From assembly GCA_030490835.1 (NCBI GenBank), contig CM059972.1:17771764-17835763 (forward strand): 64,000 nucleotides of DNA, written 5' to 3'. Made by a program: the position numbers and the translations under genes. The stretch comes from Annona cherimola. Its lineage: Eukaryota > Streptophyta > Magnoliopsida > Magnoliales > Annonaceae. Within the stretch, counting starts at the first letter, position 1. Every line of letters begins with the position of its first letter. Below are positions 33,480 to 44,840 of the stretch, piece after piece. The notes under the pieces are model-generated. The model made no database searches. It saw nothing but the letters and a program-made list of their open reading frames with translations, and had not been told where the DNA came from.

Positions 33480-34520
33480 TTCTAATTCATTGATTTTCTT
33501 CTTAAGCATACATTTGTTTGCAAAATGGCCTACTTTCTCACATTTTCAACAAGTAGGTGGTTCTTTTGAAGATTTTTTTCTTCTTATAGGTTTTGAAAGG
33601 TGTTGATTTTTAAGTCTTGTCCCTTTTCGATTTATTTCTATATTTCTTATATCTTGGTTTAGAAGTTTCTTCTGCATTGTAAAGTTTTTTGTATTTTTTA
33701 AATAATTATTGTTCTTGAATCTCCTTAAACAATTTCCATTATAGGTTTTTTCTAATTTTTTCATTCCAAATTGTTCGCAAAAATCTCCTAATTGCTGCTT
33801 TATTTTAATTCTTTCTCATTTTTCATTTGCTTTTTGTTTAAGTTCATTATAGTATACTAATCCAATATCGTTTGCTAATGATATTATGTCTCCATAGGCT
33901 ATTTTTCGTAGGAGATAGTTTCATTGTTTTTATCTCTAATTTTTTCAATGAAGTAGGATGGGAGTTGATGAGTTGTGTATATGTCTAATTAAAATGCTCA
34001 TTTTAACACAAATATACGTGTCGATCAAGTTACAAAGAATGAATAGAGTATCATTCCTACGAGTATTTTATTAAACGGATTAGCACCTTACAATTCAAAG
34101 AAGAACATATGGACTTTATGTGTTTTCATAAATTTGAAATATTCTTCTTGAATAGGCTTTCTTTCATCCTTACTGTAATTTTTATGAAATTTTTTTTTTC
34201 TTTATTAAATTTATTATAAAAAATTTCTCTTAGTCTGTCTTTGTCTAATTCAAACTCTTTTTCAATAACGTTTATTGATGGGTTAAAATCTCCTATATCT
34301 GTTTTAATAGGCGACATTCTTGGGCTTGAAATTTCTTCATTTGGTTCTACAGAGTAGATTGGATAGGGAATTGGTGAATTCATATTTATTTCTTTCATTT
34401 TTATGTCTGATTTGTTGTTTGTAGGTATTGAAGAACGTGAGGCTCTTGATTGGGTTGTTTTAAAGGATCTTTTAGGAGTCTCATCTACAGATCTTCTAGG
34501 GTTAAAAGAAGATATTTTCT
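33480..34520 (-). pseudogene. Viral coat protein region with zinc knuckle (broken)
   Basis: An uninterrupted 90-codon stretch at 34126-34398 is acidic, then basic, as in the N-terminal part of caulimovirid coat proteins. A Cys-Cys-His-Cys zinc knuckle lies near 33500-33550, with the codon after its first Cys mutated to a stop. An acidic tail follows. A Lys-rich stretch (33546-33764) precedes the knuckle. Confidence 0.6.
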
Positions 34521-34559
34521 AAATTAGTTCATGTCTATTGTTACATTTTCTTCTTCATC

Positions 34560-35309
34560 TTTACTTATTTATCTAATATTTGAGTTTTTTATTTGAAAAT
34601 GTGGTACCTCAGTTTGGAGTTTCTAGTGAAATGGAAGAGTTATTTGATCTCATTTTATAGTTTTCGACATCATTACGTTTGTAATAATATTGTTTCTCTT
34701 TTTAAAGATTGTTTAATAGCTCTTATATTAAAAGCTGTTGTCATAACTTTATAATGGATCCTATATAATAAGGATATAGGTAAAGATCATTATTTTATTT
34801 TATAGTTATGAACCTTTAGATTTAAGATTAAAGTATCTAAAATATTCTGATCTTGTAGGGAAATGGTGAAGTTTGGGTAACAATCAAAATAAATAGGTCC
34901 ACCGTATGGCTTGTTTGTACCATTCATAATAGTGAGTTTTAAATTTTAATAAAGGCAAAATAAGATTGAGGTATCTGAGCCTTCTACCATTAATGGTTTG
35001 ATAGCTACTTGTACTAGTCCTAAATGAATAAAATAATATTTTTGCCGGTGTTGTTCAATTAATCTTTTGTTTAAAACAGAATAATTTCATATTGAGTGAA
35101 TAAAGAGATTATTTGTTCAATAGTTTTAATTATGTAGTTTGTTGAAAGTTGAAATGATCCTTTTTTTATATTTGATTATCTAAGATATCAGGTATTTTTC
35201 AATTATTTAAATCTTTTTTTAGATTATCTATATTAATTTCTTCTATGTTTAATATATTACCTCTACCGCTACTTGATTTAGAGTTAAAGTTTCTAAATAA
35301 TGCATTCAT
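34560..35309 (-). pseudogene. Viral movement protein region (broken)
   Basis: A possible start ATG lies at 35309 on the minus strand. The conserved GGPIYFD segment of caulimovirid movement proteins is readable near 34895-34915, with a second conserved TAFNIRAIK segment near 34720-34745. Several in-frame stops separate these blocks. In living relatives this protein forms tubules for cell-to-cell transport. Confidence 0.7.
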
Positions 35310-35519
35310 TGTTAGATTATAATATATTTGTCGTCTCTGATGACTGTCAACAATATTACTCCATAAAGCCTAACACGGTATTACACGCCTTCAAGAGCCC
35401 TTTTAGGAAATGCGACTTAAGGTTTTATAGAGACACCAAATAAACTATTCTCCTTCCACCACGCAAAATTTAGTAATGTGGCTTTGATATATATATATAT
35501 ATATGAGTTGTTCCGATGC

Positions 35520-35865
35520 AGCGCAATTGCACCAGAACAGAGATATGTTTGCCTAAAAATAGGCCTAACACATATTAGAATGCAATGAAATTTTATATAA
35601 TTATTTATCTATATATAAATTTTATGGTTTACATGTTGAAAAAATAACTTTAAAATTATTATTTACATCAAACTATTTTATTACATTGAATTTGTATCAT
35701 TTTCAGATGGGGTCTATACATATATCCGATTGGGATGAAAATTGGCATAATAGTAGAATGCATGATTCTAAATACAATTGGTGGAGTAGATTATAATTTT
35801 ATGATCATGTGGGACTAATTTTGGTGCAACTGCACCATTGTTACAATACGGTTGCCCTGCACCTG
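35520..35865 (+). mobile_element. Dispersed MITE, family M1 copy 7
   Basis: Opens near GATGCAGCGCAATTGCACC and closes near GGTGCAACTGCACCATTG, with inverted TGCA-rich ends. It has the complete interior (GAAATTTTATATAATTATTTAT, ATCAAACTATTTTATTACAT, GATGAAAATTGGCATAATAG, GTAGATTATAATTTTATGAT). Confidence 0.7.
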
Positions 35866-35875
35866 AATATCCCTT

Positions 35876-35907
<32 letters not shown>

Positions 35908-35908
35908 G
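35876..35908 (+). repeat. (CT)n(AT)n microsatellite
   Basis: A CT run passes directly into an AT run between two M1 copies. Confidence 0.85.
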
Positions 35909-35924
35909 CGGAAATTATTTATAA

Positions 35925-36375
35925 AAGCCCTAATTGATGCTTAACTCAAAATCCCAACTATCCATGGCATTTATAATTATTTGATAAATTATAAAATCAA
36001 GTTTCAACCAAATCGATTATGTGCATGACCACTCTTATCTTATAAAGATATGAAATCAACATAATCAAACTATGTAATCTAACAATCGAAATCAAAATTT
36101 TTAATTTAAAATATAAATCATCTAAAATGGCATTCCTATGTGGATGAATGATTCTACAAAGTAGGTCTATTTTTTCATAATTTCATATGTTTTTATACAT
36201 TTTAAAACAGTTACAGCCCATCCATGACTTGAATTAAATGATTTTTGGTACTGTGTTAAACAAATGACGTTAAGCAATATGAACAATTAGATTTTAATTT
36301 TATCATCTAAGTGGACTCCATTTAATGGATTTTTACCATAACTTATGAAGGTATACGTATGACTGAATCATTTTC
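35925..36375 (+). mobile_element. Dispersed MITE, family M1 copy 8
   Basis: Diverged copy containing ATGAAATCAACATAATCAAA, TGTGGATGAATGATTCTACA, and GTGGACTCCATTTAATGG near its end. Confidence 0.5.
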
Positions 36376-37400
36376 TTATAACAATTTATGTAATTAATTA
36401 TCTGCAGAAAAATATTTTAGATAATATACATGATAACTAATTAACAACTTTAAGGTAGAAATAAATTATATAAGTTCCTTATAACGATTTTACACTTCTA
36501 TCACTTTTTCAAATGAAGCCGACACAAATATTTAACTAAAATGGTATCAGCTTTACAAAAATGTTAGATTTACACTTCTGCAGTGGAAAAAAGATTGGGA
36601 ATACGTACTTAGTGGAGTTGTAAAAACAAAAATAAAATAAAAATGGTATCAACAATGCAAAATTGTTTTTCATAATTTTCAGCGTTCTATCTCATTTTTA
36701 AATTCGAATTTTGATTCTAGAGTGTGTTTGATAAGGTAAGAATGAATAGGGGTGTAACTTGGCACCGGGTTGATCCAAACCCGCTCAGTAGGCTTAGAAT
36801 TTAGGTTAACTCCTGTACAACCTGACATGAGTTGTAGCCCTGAGAATGAGAACGTAGAATAAGAAATGCAAAAAAGTCAATGTATTAATTTTCTGACTAC
36901 CTTATTTTTCTCATAAAAAATATTTTACTTTTGTCATCTTTATCCTTATATTTTAATAATTTCTCGTATTTTTCCTGACAACTATCCAATATTTTTTGAC
37001 TTTATTTCCACCTTATTCATATCATATCCATCTCTGTTATCTTTGCCGTATCTTTTCCTGTAGCTGGTTCCCTCTAGCTCACCATACATGGCAGACAGGG
37101 CCCGCCGAAAAGGATTACATTCCATCCATCCATCCATTTCTCATAAATGGGATGCGCATTTTAAACTTTAAAAGCACGATTAGTACTTCATTGAAGTTGA
37201 CGATCATAAGTTATCATTTCTGCGAACTTTTGAAGGAGTTAATACAATCATAGACAAGCACCAAAATCTCTTTGGTAGAATGACCCATCGCTAAAGAGAG
37301 ACCCAGAGAACGAAGAATAGGCATTGCAGTTCCGTCTTCATCAGCAACTACTTATGCAGTGTCAAGTACAGAGGTGTAATGATAATAGAGAAGTTCCGGA
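36376..37400. other. Intergenic with a hAT end fragment
   Basis: At 36749-36835, TAGGGGTGTAACTTGGCACC followed by GGGTTGATCC resembles one end of the hAT element at 25576-26881. The rest shows no supported gene; a (CATC)n run lies near 37118-37136. Confidence 0.4.
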
Positions 37401-37566
37401 GCCTTAATAAATAGGTAAATTACTATAGAAATATTGGAATAATAAAAATCTAATTGATTTTTCCCATGAATAGAGGATCAAGAGCCTTAATAAATAGTTA
37501 AATTACTATAGAAATATTGGAATAATAAAAATCTAATTGATTTTTTCCATGAATAGAGGATCAACA
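37401..37566 (+). repeat. 83-bp tandem duplication
   Basis: Units start at 37401 and 37484 with GCCTTAATAAATAG and differ at only a few positions. Confidence 0.95.
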
Positions 37567-38080
37567 AACATATTGCATCATTAAGTGAAACTCAGATATT
37601 TGCGCCTAATTGAAACCCATATTGTTTTATCCCACTCATTATTCATGACTTATTTGATTGAATTAAGGATTAAGAATTTACCAAGCCCTGGGGGGAAAGG
37701 CTTGAAATATTCTTATTAACTTAAAGCTCAATACGTTTATGATGAAAGATCAACCATCTGAATTTTCTGCAGTAAGTTGTCACTGAAATAGTATAAGGGG
37801 ATCAAGATAGGTATATTAGGTGAAGAAACAGAAAATCAAGCTTGATGTCTATCCATCATTTTAAAAAAGAAGTCTTAAAATGGGATGGGAACAGCAACGC
37901 GGAAAAAGGCCACCATGCACCCACAATTCATATAAAGGCACTGAACTGTACCTGGGATCGATCAAGCTCACCCAAGGGAACCGGCATCAAATAGTCGGTA
38001 ACAAATTTTAATATTGTAGATGGATGGCCAAGATGAGATGAAATCTCCATCTGCAAGCTTCTTGCGGTGACAAGGAACCA
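37567..38080. other. Intergenic, nothing recognised
   Basis: No supported gene. Base composition becomes more balanced toward 38000. Confidence 0.3.
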
Positions 38081-38191
38081 TCAGGAAGACTTGGGACGAA
38101 ATGGATTAGAGGGGCACGCCCGTTCCAGCAGATGTTCGACCAGTGGCCCAAAAGAGTCAAACTTAACACCGTAAGCAGAAAACAAAACTGC
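38081..38191 (-). other. Possible orphan terminal exon
   Basis: A 35-codon open stretch on the minus strand ends in TGA at 38081-38083 and reads like globular protein (AYGVKFDSFGPLVEHLLERA, then CPSNPFRPKSS). It is preceded by an acceptor-like TTTGAGCAG. No upstream exon was found before the chitinase gene, so it may be a gene fragment. Protein family not recognised. Confidence 0.25.
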
Positions 38192-38800
38192 TCAAAGCAG
38201 TGTTTATGAACACCGAAGACAAACTACCTAATGTTTCCCTTTCTGAATTTTTCGTAATTTGATATATATTGGAGATTTCTACAGCTCTCAGTAATTAGTT
38301 TTCTTGATCTTGTGCCAATGTAATTAAGAACCTTCCTTAATTGGTTACGCCTTTGGTTCAAAACAAGGATCAAACCTCTTATTTCTGACACGGTCTCTCG
38401 ATTAGAGAGATAAGTAGATTTGAAATGTCTATGTTGACCTTGCGGCTTAGTGGCCACCCTGCCTCCCTTCGTATTTGTGAAAGGTTAAAGGAGACGATCT
38501 TTCTTGGAATCCAACCCATTGAGATGATGTTCCATCAGTAACGTTTTATCATGAGTTCCGAACCAAAATTCCAAATCTGGCCTAGACAAAAGGCCCAAGC
38601 CCACATGAAGCCGTGACCCCTGACCCCTGACCCGTGCCGTCACAATCATCTCAGAATGGTATCTTGTTCTCTCCTGCCTGTCTGCTAACTATTGAACACA
38701 ACCCAAGAACAACCTAAACTCCTTAGCATGCAAGATGATGCATTCAAGGCTGAGTAGCCCTCCATCCACGGCTATGGATGCTGACTTCCACGCATGAAAG
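38192..38800. other. Intergenic, upstream of the chitinase promoter
   Basis: No supported gene. A 77-codon minus-strand frame (38224-38457) has no domain. Confidence 0.3.
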
Positions 38801-38811
38801 CTATTGCAAGT

Positions 38812-38831
38812 TTGACCCCGTGCTATATATA
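38812..38831 (+). promoter_or_regulatory. W-box and TATA box of the chitinase gene
   Basis: TTGACC (38812-38817), the core of WRKY-factor binding sites, lies seven bases upstream of TATATATA (38824-38831). The TATA box is about 90 bases before the start codon. A W-box so near the TATA box fits a defence-inducible gene, but that is inference. Confidence 0.55.
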
Positions 38832-38865
38832 TTCGAAGCATACTACCATCTCTAACACGCACTAG

Positions 38866-39813
<948 letters not shown>

Positions 39814-40185
39814 TCCAGTCTTAATTTCATTTGACATGGGGTGTTTGTTTCTTCCTTAATTTGCTTTGATATTGAATTGCTGTTTCTATCTTGTGTTGCT
39901 TGCATGTTTTTTTGTAATTGCTTTCGTCGTACATAATACACCTTGTGCTTATTTTGTATCCTTATTTATCTTTATGAGATGATATCTGTTGAATGTTGCA
40001 TCTTCGTTGTACCGGATGCACTGGAACCTTACGGTTTCACGCTTGCTATCCACAAGAAGAGACATGTTCCCTGTTGGTTTGGGTCAACAGATTGGTGGTT
40101 TCCATTAACCATTTTACCTTATCTTGTTCCGCCTGTTGGTGAGACACGGCAACATGATACATGAGATCATTTGCTCTCAGGCCAA
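39814..40185 (+). other. 3' untranslated/downstream region of the chitinase gene
   Basis: T-rich sequence typical of plant 3' UTRs follows the stop. No exact AATAAA was picked out; AATACA-like hexamers occur near 39935. No further gene. Confidence 0.35.
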
Positions 40186-40189
40186 AAAT

Positions 40190-40385
40190 ATATTGTTATT
40201 TCATTTTTTTAAAAAAAAAAAAAATTTAATTCAAATGTTAATAAAATACCCCTTTTTAAAAATAGAAAATTAATGTATATACATTTCCAAAAATGAAAAA
40301 AACTTGATTTGTACATTAAATATACTTATCTTAACATTTGTATAAAAATTTTCAAAAAAATAAAGAAATATGTTTTTAACCAGAT
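40190..40385. mobile_element. Foldback-core remnant
   Basis: It contains the AT-rich core shared by the foldback elements (AATACCCCTTTTTAAAAATAG, CATTTCCAAAAATGA, TAAATATACTTATCTTAACA) with one arm largely lost. Confidence 0.4.
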
Positions 40386-42003
40386 TGTACATGGCACAAC
40401 ACTGATAACGCTCAAATAGATCATTTGTTAGCTTCTGGTTCTAATATTTCGTTGAATCATAACAGACAAAGAAACCAAGGGAGACTAAGGGAGAGGAACT
40501 CCTATAATTAGGATTAGCTTCTGGTTCTAATATGGCTTCTGTTCTATAGATTTCTGTTAATAAAAAATTTAATAAAATTTTCTTTATATGCAATCAAAAA
40601 CTTCTATAAAGATTGTTCGTTTTTAAACTTAATCTTAATGTCTTGTATGTAAATAACAAAAAACAAATACACTGTTCTTGGTTCTATCCTTTCTTTGAAC
40701 CCATTTCATCTTAATCCCATTTATTTTATTTTTTCTCCAATTTCATTTCATCTCCTCTCAGAATTTCTTCCAAACATGGTTTATAAGGTCCATAATTGTA
40801 ATCAACTAATATCCCTGAAAAAAATGAACAGAAAAAGTTATTTCCCGAATAAAAAAATCTGAAAATAAGTAGTACAACAGTAGACGAAAAGAGGAGTTGC
40901 AATTAAAAGAAAAAAGTTGAATCTAAGCTTGGCGGCATACATTCATGAGGAAGTTGAATGTTCAAAGTTCGAGGCACCTGAAGAAGCACACCACCGGCTA
41001 GAACCCCCAAGTAAATTCTAAATTAGCTGGAGTGATGCTCTAGATCAAGGGCTCTGTTGGTCCAGCTTCTAAATTTGAGCTTTTTTTTTTAAGTGTAATT
41101 ATAAATAAAAATTTTATAAAAAGCACGTTGTTAAAAAATTAAGAAGTGTTTGGCTTATAATTTAAAAAATAATTTTAGTAATACTTAGTATTTGGCCTAT
41201 AAGATAAAAGTGCTTATAAATATGTCAAATAATATGATCATTTCTAAATTTAAATTATTTTAAATTTTATAAAATAATGACAAATATTTATTTCTTTTAA
41301 CTATCAATTTTATATAAATAAAATAATAATGTAAATCTTATGTAAATTTAAAATACTTCTAAAATAAATTTGTGATTTTTCTCTAATATAAAATTTTTAC
41401 AATAACTAAATTTTTATATTTCAATATATTATTTATTTATTATGTTAAAAAGTTGATGACATCCTACCAATAATATTTGCTAACAACAAAATGTCACCGT
41501 TAATAACAAAAAAAAAATCTATCCATATGCAACAGGTGTGAAATATGAAGTACCTTTACTTGTATATAATTTATTTTTATAATGAAAATAATGTGTACCT
41601 TACCTTATCCAACGATTGTAGGCTTGTTGAAGGACGTCCAGCATCAGGGGCACATTCTCGTACCATCGACGCAACGACTCAGTGGCCATTTTAGTGCATT
41701 TTAAATTCTAGATACGTCGGTGTTAAAATCCGCAATTGTATAAATCAAAAAAAAAAAAAAAAAAAAATCCGCTATTGAAGGACGACTGTTAACATCTCTA
41801 ATGTGCGAGACTCCTCACCTACGGTTGTACACATTTGATTGGAAGATCCAAGTCTTTCATTTTAATTACTGTTCCTGAAGAAGGCTTCACAGAACTGCCA
41901 TTGGATAGAAATATAACAGACTACAATCAGTCAACATTTTCATTTTTTTAAGTAGTTATTGAACATCTGACCCATCTACCAAGCATATGTCTGTTCATTT
42001 ACT
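40386..42003. other. Intergenic, no supported gene
   Basis: AT-rich sequence with an A20-like run at 41748-41767. Nothing resembling a gene. Confidence 0.35.
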
Positions 42004-42280
42004 CTAAGATTGCTTAACAACGCTGCATATGGTTTCCCAACTGACCAGGTTGAAAATTTGGAATGCACAACCTGGCCGGTTCTTCCAATGGTGTAAGGAT
42101 TGATCGACAATGGATCCTACGAATACTATTCCTTGAAAGGGACAAAATTGGTAGCCTGCATGCATAATAATAGGCAACAATAAGAATGAGTAGTTTAGAA
42201 GCTTGTCTTGCCACCAATTTATGCGTCTAAATACACACACCTTCATGCATCCATGTTTGCTCAAATTCATATTCTGGCTT

Positions 42281-43192
42281 CTAAACAACACTAGGATTCA
42301 GTTGCTTGAATCCTTCCACACCATCGCCCTGTATCCTCTGACCCATGTCCTGCATTCCATTATTGCTTAGTTTCTCGTAATCGTTTGACATGGTTCTAGC
42401 AGTGAATCTTCTGTCTGGTATCAAACAAAGCACTGTAATAAAAATCATGATTCCCGCGAGTATCCAACTGAATTGCAGGTTGGCCAACGCCATGGCCCTG
42501 TGCTTTGCTTCATCAGTCTTGCAGAAAACAGCACCGCTCATGTCATCGTCTTCCAAACCCTTGGCATAGCAACCATTTGGGATGAATTTTGGAGCCCATA
42601 ACATGAACCCCATGTTGATAAACCAACAGCCTTGTAATAGGATGGACATGGATCGGACAAGCGCAGCTGGGAAGCTGCTTGGGAGCCCCACCGTCGCCAC
42701 AGTAGAAAGAAGCGATGCCCAAACTGCAAGTTGAAGAAGCCAGTGGTAATGGCCTTCCAGCCCCACATGATCAGCTGAGTGAAAATGCAATAAAAGAAGT
42801 TCCTGACCAAAAGCAGAGGATGCAAGGATCCCAACCAGCCCTGAGAAAACCTCGGGTTGTTTGTGGGACACGTCTACGGCCAACGCAATGCCGGCGTAGA
42901 TGATTAGGTGGAGGAACATGGTTGCGTGCTCAAGGTTCATGGGCTTGGAGGATGGGTGATATCCATGGTAGTCCACGACATTGCTAGCAATTGCAAAGAT
43001 GGAGAAAGAGATGATCGCCAGGAGTTCCAAGTATCTGAAGTTGAAGAGGAGACAGGTGAAGGGGTACCAAGGCCTTGATGAGAAGCATTTGGGGCCCCTT
43101 TGTTTGAAGGCCCTGATGATGCTGAGGGTGTGCCATAAGCCAAGGAGGAAGAAGGCCAGGCCAGGGACTATGTGTGCTACAAATTGTGGCAT
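42281..43192 (-). CDS. TMEM45/DUF716 family multi-pass membrane protein
   Basis: Intronless 303-residue protein; ATG at 43192. Hydrophobic helices are visible at about 5-25, 46-72, 88-106, 115-136, 149-170, 176-200 and 238-260, giving roughly seven passes. The family signature HFHSADHVGLEGHYHWLLQ lies at 136-154 with clustered His residues, and GxxxFxxGxW/H-type N-terminal residues are present. A hydrophilic acidic loop (about 211-228) and a charged C-terminal tail complete it. Plant members are annotated as DUF716 proteins, some linked to virus-response or resistance phenotypes. The biochemical role is unknown. Length is normal. Convergent with the upstream chitinase, transcribed toward it. 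Confidence 0.92.
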   Translation of the reverse strand: MPQFVAHIVPGLAFFLLGLWHTLSIIRAFKQRGPKCFSSRPWYPFTCLLFNFRYLELLAIISFSIFAIASNVVDYHGYHPSSKPMNLEHATMFLHLIIYAGIALAVDVSHKQPEVFSGLVGILASSAFGQELLLLHFHSADHVGLEGHYHWLLQLAVWASLLSTVATVGLPSSFPAALVRSMSILLQGCWFINMGFMLWAPKFIPNGCYAKGLEDDDMSGAVFCKTDEAKHRAMALANLQFSWILAGIMIFITVLCLIPDRRFTARTMSNDYEKLSNNGMQDMGQRIQGDGVEGFKQLNPSVV

Positions 43193-43250
43193 ATTGCAAA
43201 CTTGTTTGAAGAACTGATGGTGTTGGCTCTTTGTGGCAAGTGTCTCTTGT

Positions 43251-43258
43251 TTTTTATA
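43251..43258 (-). promoter_or_regulatory. TATA box of the DUF716 gene
   Basis: TATAAAAA on the minus strand, about 60 bases upstream of the ATG, implying a short 5' leader. Confidence 0.65.
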
Positions 43259-44840
43259 GAGGAGAGCTGAAGAAGGATTTCAAGACTGCAGCATTCTCCA
43301 TTTCATGAAAGATCTCCTTAGCTTTTAGTATATGGTGGCTGTCAGATCATTGAAATCGTGGAAATGTGGTCCCAACTTATGCAGAGTCCGGAAATTTTGT
43401 GATCCAACAAATTCTCACTAATGGAAAGGCAGTTTTGCGGCAACTGGAATTGTAAATGTGGATTGTTTGTGGAAAATCGGATGTTTCCACTAGCAAATGT
43501 GACAAATAAGGTGGTTTCCACTGGCAAAAGGTAACAAATGAGAGCTCTACACATTGATCGGGATCCCATCAGTAAAGAAGCATTGAACAATGCTTACATG
43601 AAAGGCATATTCCCTTTTGGTGCAAATGATCCCCATGGTGATGTTACCATGTAAAATTTCTAAGCAGAAATGATTGTTTCGGAACCACAATGGTAGCTAT
43701 AGTAAATCCAATCCATTCAACATACTGAGGATGACTTTGTCTACCTCAGTAGTAGAAAATTTTCTCAAATCGAAACTTAAGTAGGCTATAAAATTCATCT
43801 TGTTTGAGAGGCGTAAATATGCACCCATTAAAATTTTCTTTTCTTGGTTATCGCCCACCAATCACTCACCTGGATTTCAATTGAGATGATCTTTTTAGCT
43901 TCACTAGACATAGAATTATTATAAACAAGGCACATGGACTGGATTTATTGTAGACATTATTACGACCAAAACCAACGATTTGCAAGAAAAAATTTTCCAC
44001 GATAACACTACCACGGCATCATCACTGTGCCGGTTTACGTGAGTGGCACGGCAGTAGTAATTTTTTCGAAAGACTAGTGCTCAACTACCTTGCTTTCCTG
44101 TTGTAAACTAGGTTGATGGGCGGTCCAATCAACGGCCTCAAGAGTATGAAGTCTTCAGTGGCCTAATCAAGGCTGGAATCGAAGAAAACAAGTTTCAGTA
44201 TCATTCCACGTGCTCGAACTGAGGATTACAACAACAATAACTCCAAACTATAAAAAAAAATATATAATAAAAAAATATATACCATGAAAGCAAGATTCGC
44301 CCTGATTCTGATTATAAAAGCACTTTGTGCCAACTCCTTTTGACGCAACAAATGCTCACCATTAAAGTGGAGAAGGAAACGAGCCATTACAGATGGCCAA
44401 GAGTCATTCACTGTTCTCTTTCTCGGATGATTTTTGCTTTTGGGATCCAATCAATTTGCTCTTCGATTAAATGTTGCTTTTTTAGATCTTAGCAGGAGAT
44501 AAGGTCCAAATGTAACCAATACTTATGTATGAGGTTTTTTTTTTTTTTTTAATAAAATATGGCAGTAGCTTCTCACCCCGCCTCCTCAGCTCATAGTTGG
44601 GGTGGGTGAGAGAGAAGCTCAGCCCTTCAATACTTTTGTATGAATTTTAATCAATTACAATAGTGAAAATGACCTTGCCACGATGAATACATACACTACA
44701 AGGTTTGCAGGGCGTCATAAAATGCTGACAAATCAAATGAGGATTATGAGTATACAAGATCTCTGTGTACAATGGTCACTGGCTCAAAACGTTCTCACGA
44801 AAAAATAAATTAATGTTAATTACGTCTAACAAAACTCTGT
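43259..44840. other. Intergenic; upstream DNA of the DUF716 gene and downstream DNA of the PPR gene
   Basis: No supported gene. A short imperfect hairpin (GGCAGTAGCTTCTCACCCC... inverse) lies at about 44560-44625 beside a T15 run. The last 300 bases probably contain the PPR 3' UTR. Confidence 0.35.

Larger units (their letters stand above)
28255..35480 (-). mobile_element. Degenerate endogenous pararetrovirus (Caulimoviridae, Petuvirus/Florendovirus-like)
   Basis: Read on the minus strand, recognisable pararetroviral parts appear in order from 35.3 to 28.3 kb: movement protein, coat protein with zinc knuckle, aspartic-protease region, reverse transcriptase, RNase H, a second open frame, a TATA-bearing promoter and leader, and the start of an upstream coiled-coil frame. 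Total length is near one caulimovirid genome. Dozens of stops and frameshifts interrupt every domain, so it is a fossil integrated copy. There are no LTRs and no integrase. The right edge lies near 35480 and the left near 28255, next to the Mutator-like element. The promoter lies inside rather than at an end, implying a circularly permuted integrant. Confidence 0.85.

Noticed and set aside
28255..35480. LTR retrotransposon (Ty3/gypsy)
   Set aside because: No LTRs and no integrase; the movement-protein motif and zinc-knuckle coat region preceding the polymerase point to a caulimovirid.
44560..44625. Hairpin as a microRNA precursor
   Set aside because: The stem is short and imperfect, and no known miRNA sequence is recognisable.
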